Assembly: GCA_041691815.1 (NCBI GenBank)
Contig: JBEPTZ010000121.1
Span: 1 to 13,909 of the forward strand
Direction of reading: 5' to 3'
DNA from: 70-18 sp041691815
GTDB taxonomy: Bacteria > Pseudomonadota > Alphaproteobacteria > Acetobacterales > Acetobacteraceae
DNA length: 13,909 bases
Under the pieces are notes generated by a model that was not told the DNA's origin, searched no databases, and worked only from the letters and a program-made list of their open reading frames with translations. This document shows, piece after piece, positions 9,820 through 13,909 of this stretch (positions are counted from its first letter, which is position 1; the number at the start of each line of letters is the position of its first letter). The translations under genes were made by a program, and so were the position numbers.

Positions 9820-10263
9820 ATGAGTACAACGGCTCGCCTGGTCATCGGATTCGTCGCCGCCTTCGTGGCCGTGCTGATCTTCTTCCAGGGCATGGTCGAG
9901 GCGCTGCACCTGCTGAACCCGCCGGGCCTCGGCGGCGGGCCGGCGTGGTCGCTGCGCCCGGTGCCGCCGTTCGGTGTGCCGGCGGTGCTCGACGCCGCCT
10001 TCTGGGGCGGCCTCTACGGCATCGTCTACGCCTTCGTCGCCCCCCGCCTGGCGCTGCCCGCCTGGCTCTGCGGCCTGCTGCTCGGCGCGCTGGCGGTGGT
10101 GGTGCTGGTGTTCGTGGTGGCGCCAATCAAGCATTTCAGCCCACTGACCGCCTGGGGCGTCCACACCTGGCTCCGCATCCTGCTGATCCATCTGTTCTGG
10201 GGCCTGGGCGTGGCGGCGCTGTTCAGCCTGTTCACCCGCTTCCGCCCGCTGCGCCAAGCCTGA
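9820..10263 (+). CDS. small four-helix membrane protein, unknown function
   Basis: This 147-residue hydrophobic protein has four likely membrane segments at about 6-24, 54-75, 81-102 and 117-137. The first is followed by a Pro/Gly-rich extramembrane loop (NPPGLGGGPAW), and the tail is short and basic (TRFRPLRQA). His and Trp residues lie near the helix ends (H30, H105, H115, W118, H124, W127), which might matter for a ligand or cofactor, but no known motif is recognised. The ATG is supported by AAGGA 8 nt upstream. It is divergent from the SH3b-domain gene (129-nt gap) and overlaps the 3' end of mutY by 32 bases. The hydrophobicity pattern and ribosome binding site make it a convincing gene. 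Its role is unknown. Confidence 0.8.
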   Translation: MSTTARLVIGFVAAFVAVLIFFQGMVEALHLLNPPGLGGGPAWSLRPVPPFGVPAVLDAAFWGGLYGIVYAFVAPRLALPAWLCGLLLGALAVVVLVFVVAPIKHFSPLTAWGVHTWLRILLIHLFWGLGVAALFSLFTRFRPLRQA

Positions 10264-11284
10264 CGCATTTGCGCATCACCGAGGGCAGCGCCTCGTCCGC
10301 CAGCGCGTCCACCGGGCACAGCCAGCCCTCTGCCTGAACGGTCGAAACCTGGGCGGAAAACACCGCCAGATGCAGCTCAAAATGAGTGAATCCGTGCTGA
10401 ATCTGGCCCAGATCGCGCCAATTTGCCCGCATCGGCGCATGTTCCAGCGCCTCGGCGGCCGACCACGGCACCTCCCGCCACGGTGTGCCCGGCAACTCGG
10501 TCATGCCGCCCAGCAAGCCACGCGGCGGCCGGCGCCGCAGCAGCACCCGCCCGGCCGCATCGAGCAGCCAGAACTGCACCCCATGACGCAGCGGCCGCGG
10601 CTTTTTCGCCTGCTTGCGCGGCAGCGTCGCGGCGATGCCCTGGCGGTGCCCTTCGCACCCGGCCCGCCACGGACACAGCGCGCAGGCCGGCGAGGTCGGG
10701 GTGCAGATCGTCGCCCCAAGATCGAACAGCGCCTGGGCAAAATCGGACGGCCGCGCCTGCGCCGCCGTATCCTCACCCAACCGCGCCGCCGCGGCGTCCA
10801 GCGCCCGTTTGCCGGCCGGCAGCGCCTCGGTCAGTGCGAACACCCTGGCCGCCACCCGCTCGACATTGCCGTCCACCGGCACCACCGCAATGCCGAACGC
10901 GATCGCCCCGACGGCGGCCGCGGTATACGGCCCGATCCCCGGCAGCGCCCGCAGCCCGTCCAGCGTGCGCGGAAACCCGCCGGCGGCCGCCACCGCCCGG
11001 GCGCAGGCATGCAGGTTGCGCGCCCGGGCGTAATAGCCAAGCCCGGCCCAGGCCGCCAACACCTCGCCCTCCTCTGCCGCCGCCAACGCCGCGACATCGG
11101 GAAACCGCGTGAGGAATCGCTCATAATAGGGTAGCACCGCCGCCACAGTGGTCTGCTGCAGCATGATCTCGCTGAGCCAGACCCGGTACGGATCGGCCGG
11201 CTCGCCCGGCAACGCCCGCCACGGCATGCGGCGGCGGTGCCGGTCGTACCAGCCCAGCAGATCGGCGGCGGAGACGGAGGACAT
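10232..11284 (-). CDS. mutY: A/G-specific adenine glycosylase
   Basis: MutY removes adenine mispaired with 8-oxoguanine, preventing G:C to T:A mutations. The start chosen is ATG at 11284 (MSSVSAADLLGWYDRHRRRM), giving 350 residues, normal for MutY. The frame can be extended upstream to 11590, but only antisense to the next gene. The catalytic glutamate is in SEIMLQQTTV (E39). The helix-hairpin-helix is LPGIGPYTAAAV, and the catalytic aspartate is in VPVDGN (D138). The iron-sulfur cluster motif C-x6-C-x2-C-x5-C is complete (C194, C201, C204, C210), separating MutY from most other family members. The C-terminal Nudix-like domain for 8-oxoG recognition begins near HGVQFWLLDAAGRVLLRRRP. No strong ribosome binding site is seen. 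The start is 9 bp from the divergent DUF721 gene. Confidence 0.96.
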   Translation of the reverse strand: MSSVSAADLLGWYDRHRRRMPWRALPGEPADPYRVWLSEIMLQQTTVAAVLPYYERFLTRFPDVAALAAAEEGEVLAAWAGLGYYARARNLHACARAVAAAGGFPRTLDGLRALPGIGPYTAAAVGAIAFGIAVVPVDGNVERVAARVFALTEALPAGKRALDAAAARLGEDTAAQARPSDFAQALFDLGATICTPTSPACALCPWRAGCEGHRQGIAATLPRKQAKKPRPLRHGVQFWLLDAAGRVLLRRRPPRGLLGGMTELPGTPWREVPWSAAEALEHAPMRANWRDLGQIQHGFTHFELHLAVFSAQVSTVQAEGWLCPVDALADEALPSVMRKCVRLGAAGGSG

Positions 11285-11293
11285 CGGCGCGGT

Positions 11294-11779
11294 ATGACGA
11301 AGCAGGAGCCCCCCGGCAAGCACTCCCAGCCGCCGCCAGAACGCCACGTCTACGGCCCGCGCCAGGTGTCCGCGCTGGTGCCGGCGCTTGTGCGCCCGGC
11401 GTTCCGCCGCCGGGCGCCGGCCACCGCCCAGGTGCTGGCCGACTGGGATGTCATCGTCGGCCCGGCGATCGCCGCCGTCACCACCCCCCGCCGGCTGTTC
11501 GCCGGCACCCTGACGATCACCTGCCCCGGCCCGGTGGCACTGGAATTGCAACACCTCTCGGGCCAGTTGATCGAGCGGATCAACACCCATCTGGGCAAGG
11601 CCACGGTCACCCGCCTGCGCTTCGTGCAGGATGCCCCGCCGGCGCCCAGGCCGCCGCAGTCACCGCCGCCTCAGGCAGTAGCCGAAGCGCGGGCGGCGGT
11701 CGCCAGCTTGCCGGAAGGCCCGTTGCGCGACGCGCTGGAAGCGCTGGGCCGCGTGGTCTTGACGCGGCGGCCCGGCTAG
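11294..11779 (+). CDS. dciA: DUF721 / DciA-like helicase-loader protein
   Basis: DUF721 proteins include DciA, which loads or activates the replicative helicase DnaB in bacteria lacking DnaC/DnaI. The 161-residue product has a basic N-terminus and the characteristic central domain at about 45-112: a conserved tryptophan in LADWDVIVGPAIA, then TPRRLFAGTLTITCPGPVALELQHL and a conserved INTHLG turn. A proline-rich linker follows at about 115-127 with a short C-terminal helix. ATG 11294 is the best in-frame start, although the nearest GGAGG lies 13 nt upstream, longer than ideal. The start is only 9 bp from that of mutY, and the order mutY-DUF721-thioredoxin-smc is one I recall from alphaproteobacteria. 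The DUF721 assignment is good; the DciA function is inferred from the family. Confidence 0.85.
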   Translation: MTKQEPPGKHSQPPPERHVYGPRQVSALVPALVRPAFRRRAPATAQVLADWDVIVGPAIAAVTTPRRLFAGTLTITCPGPVALELQHLSGQLIERINTHLGKATVTRLRFVQDAPPAPRPPQSPPPQAVAEARAAVASLPEGPLRDALEALGRVVLTRRPG

Positions 11780-11850
11780 CCGCCACTCCGCATCGCGGCG
11801 CTCGACACCGCCGGGGGATTCCGGCTAAACTACCACATATAGAGGTATCC

Positions 11851-12483
11851 ATGCGCGTTTCACGGCGTTTTCTACTACAGGTTGGGGGCTTCACCGCGCT
11901 TTCTGGGCTGCCGCTGGCGGCCGCCCGGGCCGCGCCGATCGACGACCAGATGGCCGAACGCGGCATCGGCGACGCCTCGGCCCCGGTCAGGGCGGACGAA
12001 TATTTCTCGCTGACCTGCCCGCATTGCGCCGCCTTCAGCATGCGGACCCTGCCGCAGGTCCGCAAGGACCTGATCGAAACCGGCAAGCTGCGCGTGGTGT
12101 TCCACGATTTCCCGCTCGACCAGCTGGCGCTGACCGCCTCGGCCGTCGCCCGCTATCTGCCGCCCGAGCGCTACGAGCCGTTCGTTTCCGCCCTGCTCGC
12201 CTCGCAGGACCGCTGGGCGTTCGCCCGCGGCGTCAACTCCACCGGCGAGTTGTGGAAGATGGCCGCCCTCGCCGGGCTGTCGCGCGACTCCTTCAACGCC
12301 GCGATCGCCGACAAGGCACTGCAGGGCGCCATCCTGAAGGCGCAGGACGAGGCGCAAAAAATGTATCAGGTCGACTCGACGCCAACGTTCATCTTCAACG
12401 GACCGAAGGCTAAGAACCTCAAGGAAGCCGGCGACGTCGCCTACCCCGAATTCGCCGCTCTGGTCGCCAAGGCGGCCGGATAA
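11851..12483 (+). CDS. DsbA-family periplasmic thiol:disulfide oxidoreductase
   Basis: This 210-residue thioredoxin-fold protein probably forms or rearranges disulfide bonds in the periplasm. The active site is C-P-H-C at residues 56-59 (EYFSLTCPHCAAFS), the classic DsbA dipeptide, and the cis-proline loop is DSTPTFIFNG (P178). The N-terminus has a twin arginine, SRRFLL, a hydrophobic stretch and an AAARAA cleavage region near residue 27, resembling a Tat-type signal, although Sec export is also possible. A GAGG box lies 5 nt before the ATG. It sits 71 nt after the DUF721 gene and 46 nt before smc, probably in the same transcription unit. The DsbA-like fold is clear. Whether it is the main DsbA, a ScsC/BdbD-like paralogue or an isomerase partner is not decided by the sequence alone. 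Confidence 0.92.
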   Translation: MRVSRRFLLQVGGFTALSGLPLAAARAAPIDDQMAERGIGDASAPVRADEYFSLTCPHCAAFSMRTLPQVRKDLIETGKLRVVFHDFPLDQLALTASAVARYLPPERYEPFVSALLASQDRWAFARGVNSTGELWKMAALAGLSRDSFNAAIADKALQGAILKAQDEAQKMYQVDSTPTFIFNGPKAKNLKEAGDVAYPEFAALVAKAAG

Positions 12484-12511
12484 ACACCGGGCCGCCGAGG
12501 CGGCCGGATAA
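12471..12511 (+). repeat. 13-nt direct repeat and hairpin at the dsbA-smc junction
   Basis: GGCGGCCGGATAA occurs at 12471-12483, forming the last codons and stop of the dsbA-type gene, and again at 12499-12511 in the spacer. Between and overlapping them, GGCCGC-CGAG-GCGGCC (12490-12505) forms a perfect 6-bp hairpin. No T-run follows, so it is not a standard terminator. It looks like a small local duplication. The hairpin may affect smc expression, but that is speculation. Confidence 0.5.
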
Positions 12512-12529
12512 CCCACAGGACCCAGCCAG

Positions 12530-13909
12530 TTGCCCGTCAGCTTCAGCCGTCTGCGCATCGCCGGTTTCAAGAGTTTCGCCGAACCGGCGGTGGTGGAGAT
12601 TCTGCCGGGGTTGACCGGCGTGGTCGGCCCGAACGGCTGCGGCAAGTCCAACGTGGTGGAGGCGCTGCAATGGGCGATGGGCGAGAACTCCGCCCGCAGC
12701 CTGCGCGGCGGCGAGATGGACGATGTGATCTTCGCCGGCACCGCCGCCCGCGCCTCGCGCAACATCGCCGAGGTGACGCTGTTGCTCGACGACACCAACG
12801 GCATCGCCCCGCCGCCGTTCCACGCCGCCGCGCAGCTTGAGATCTCGCGGCGGATTGAGCGCGGCCGCGGCAGTACCTACCGCATCAACGGCAGCGAAAC
12901 CCGCGCGCGGGATGTGCAGACGCTGTTCAACGACCTCGCCACCGGCGCCAAGTCCTCCGGCCTGGTCAGCCAGGGCCGGGTCAGTTCGCTGGTCAACGCC
13001 AGGCCCGACGAACGGCGGCAGTTGCTGGAGGAAGCCGCCGGCATCACCGGCCTGCACGCCCGCCGGCACGAGGCGGAACTCAAGCTCCGCGCCGCCGAGG
13101 CCAATCTGTCGCGCGCCGAGGATCTGCGCGGCCAGCTGGAAACCCAGCTCGACGGCCTGAAGCGGCAAGCGCGGCAGGCCAATCGCTACCGCGCCATCTC
13201 CGGCCTGGTGCGCGACGCCGAGGCCGCGCTGCTGACGATCCAGCGCGCCCGGGTCGAGCAGGCCCGCGCCGCCGCCCAGTCCGCCGTGCACGCCGCAGGG
13301 CTGGCGGTCGCCGCCGCCACCATCGCCGCCACCGAAACCGCCACCCAGGCCACCGAGGCCGCCGCCGCGTTGCCCGCCTTGCGCAGCGCCGCGGCCGCGG
13401 CGCGGACTGCGCTGGAGCGCCACCGGCTCGGCGCCGAGCAGATCGGCCAGGAAGCCGCCCGCGCCGAACAGGCGCTGCGCGATGCCACCTTGCGGCTGGA
13501 GCAGGTTTCCGCCGACCTCGCCCACGCCAGGCAGGTCCAGGCCGACGCCGCCGCCGCCCTCGCCCGGCTGTCCGACGAGGACCGCCGGCTGGCCGCCGAG
13601 GAGCAGGCGCATCCGCCGCGCATGGCCGCCGCCACCGCCGACGCCGAAGCCGCCACCGCCGCCGCCCGCGCCGCCGAAACCGCCGCCGAACGCGCCACCG
13701 AGCACGCCGCCGACCTCGCCGCCCGCCACCGCGCGCTGGCCGAGGCGCTGGCCCAGGCCGAACAGCGCACCGCCCGTATCGCCCAGCAGGCGGCCGAAAC
13801 CGGCGCCGAGCGCGACCGGGTGGCGGCGCAACTGGTGGCCCCGGAACGCCTCGCCGCCGCCGAGGCCCAACGCGCCGCCGCCGCCGAGGCGCTGGCCGCC
13901 GCCACCGCC
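12530..13909 (+). CDS. smc: chromosome segregation protein SMC (3' end cut by window edge)
   Basis: SMC is the DNA-bridging ATPase of the bacterial condensin complex (with ScpA and ScpB), which organises and separates chromosomes. The first 460 codons are present. Full-length SMC is usually over 1100 residues, so more than half is outside the window. The start is TTG at 12530, followed by PVSFSRLRIAGFKSFAEP, with AGGA 9 nt upstream. No ATG fits the family N-terminus. The head domain carries Walker A GPNGCGKSN (33-41), the arginine loop RSLRGGEMDDVIFAG and the conserved VSQGRV...ARPDERRQLLEEAAGITGLHARR segment. From about residue 175 onward the sequence is a coiled coil exceptionally rich in alanine and arginine. 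The hinge, second coiled coil and Walker B/C motifs lie beyond the edge. Identity is certain. Confidence 0.97.
   Translation, partial: MPVSFSRLRIAGFKSFAEPAVVEILPGLTGVVGPNGCGKSNVVEALQWAMGENSARSLRGGEMDDVIFAGTAARASRNIAEVTLLLDDTNGIAPPPFHAAAQLEISRRIERGRGSTYRINGSETRARDVQTLFNDLATGAKSSGLVSQGRVSSLVNARPDERRQLLEEAAGITGLHARRHEAELKLRAAEANLSRAEDLRGQLETQLDGLKRQARQANRYRAISGLVRDAEAALLTIQRARVEQARAAAQSAVHAAGLAVAAATIAATETATQATEAAAALPALRSAAAAARTALERHRLGAEQIGQEAARAEQALRDATLRLEQVSADLAHARQVQADAAAALARLSDEDRRLAAEEQAHPPRMAAATADAEAATAAARAAETAAERATEHAADLAARHRALAEALAQAEQRTARIAQQAAETGAERDRVAAQLVAPERLAAAEAQRAAAAEALAAATA

Noticed and set aside
12419..13870. A 483-codon minus-strand frame antisense to smc
   Set aside because: Codon-aligned shadow of the Ala-rich smc coiled coil, giving a Gly-rich artefact.

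Overview
The window is very G+C-rich and holds the rplK-rplA-rplJ-rplL-rpoB cluster on the minus strand, an ethanolamine ammonia-lyase pair (eutB, eutC), and a mutY / dciA-type (DUF721) / dsbA-type / smc block. The protein sequences and the order mutY-DUF721-thioredoxin-smc look alphaproteobacterial, most like Rhodospirillales/Acetobacteraceae. That placement comes from recalled family resemblance and synteny, not from a search.

Region 1 (1-6617, minus strand): rplK (L11), rplA (L1), a 300-nt leader, rplJ (L10, TTG start), rplL (L7/L12), a 273-nt spacer, then rpoB, which runs off the left edge of the window about 75-85 codons before its expected end. All five genes are intact where visible. 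The two long spacers carry inverted repeats. The one just after rplA can fold as a hairpin whose loop pairs with sequence beyond a second, GNRA-capped hairpin (a candidate pseudoknot). The nusG gene that usually precedes rplK is absent. A divergent eutB lies there instead.

Region 2 (6836-9052, plus strand): eutB and eutC, the two subunits of adenosylcobalamin-dependent ethanolamine ammonia-lyase. As written they form one 738-codon frame, but the join is a 93-base tract that is almost pure C/G. In a neighbouring frame just after the tract, eutB ends naturally at a TGA overlapping a GTG start for eutC. The fusion is therefore most likely a sequencing or assembly artefact.

Region 3 (9019-10263): two unrecognised membrane proteins, divergently transcribed. 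One is a single-pass protein with a coiled coil and a C-terminal SH3b-like domain. The other is a 147-residue protein with four predicted membrane segments. Each overlaps the 3' end of its convergent neighbour by about 30 bases.

Region 4 (10232-13909): mutY (minus), then dciA-like DUF721, a DsbA-family thiol oxidoreductase and the start of smc (plus). These are genome maintenance, helicase loading, envelope disulfide chemistry and chromosome segregation functions. smc is cut by the right edge.

No tRNA, rRNA, CRISPR array, insertion sequence or phage gene was seen. I do not see a convincing new multi-gene system. The most useful leads are the rplA-rplJ leader structure, the damaged eutB-eutC junction, and the two uncharacterised membrane proteins.
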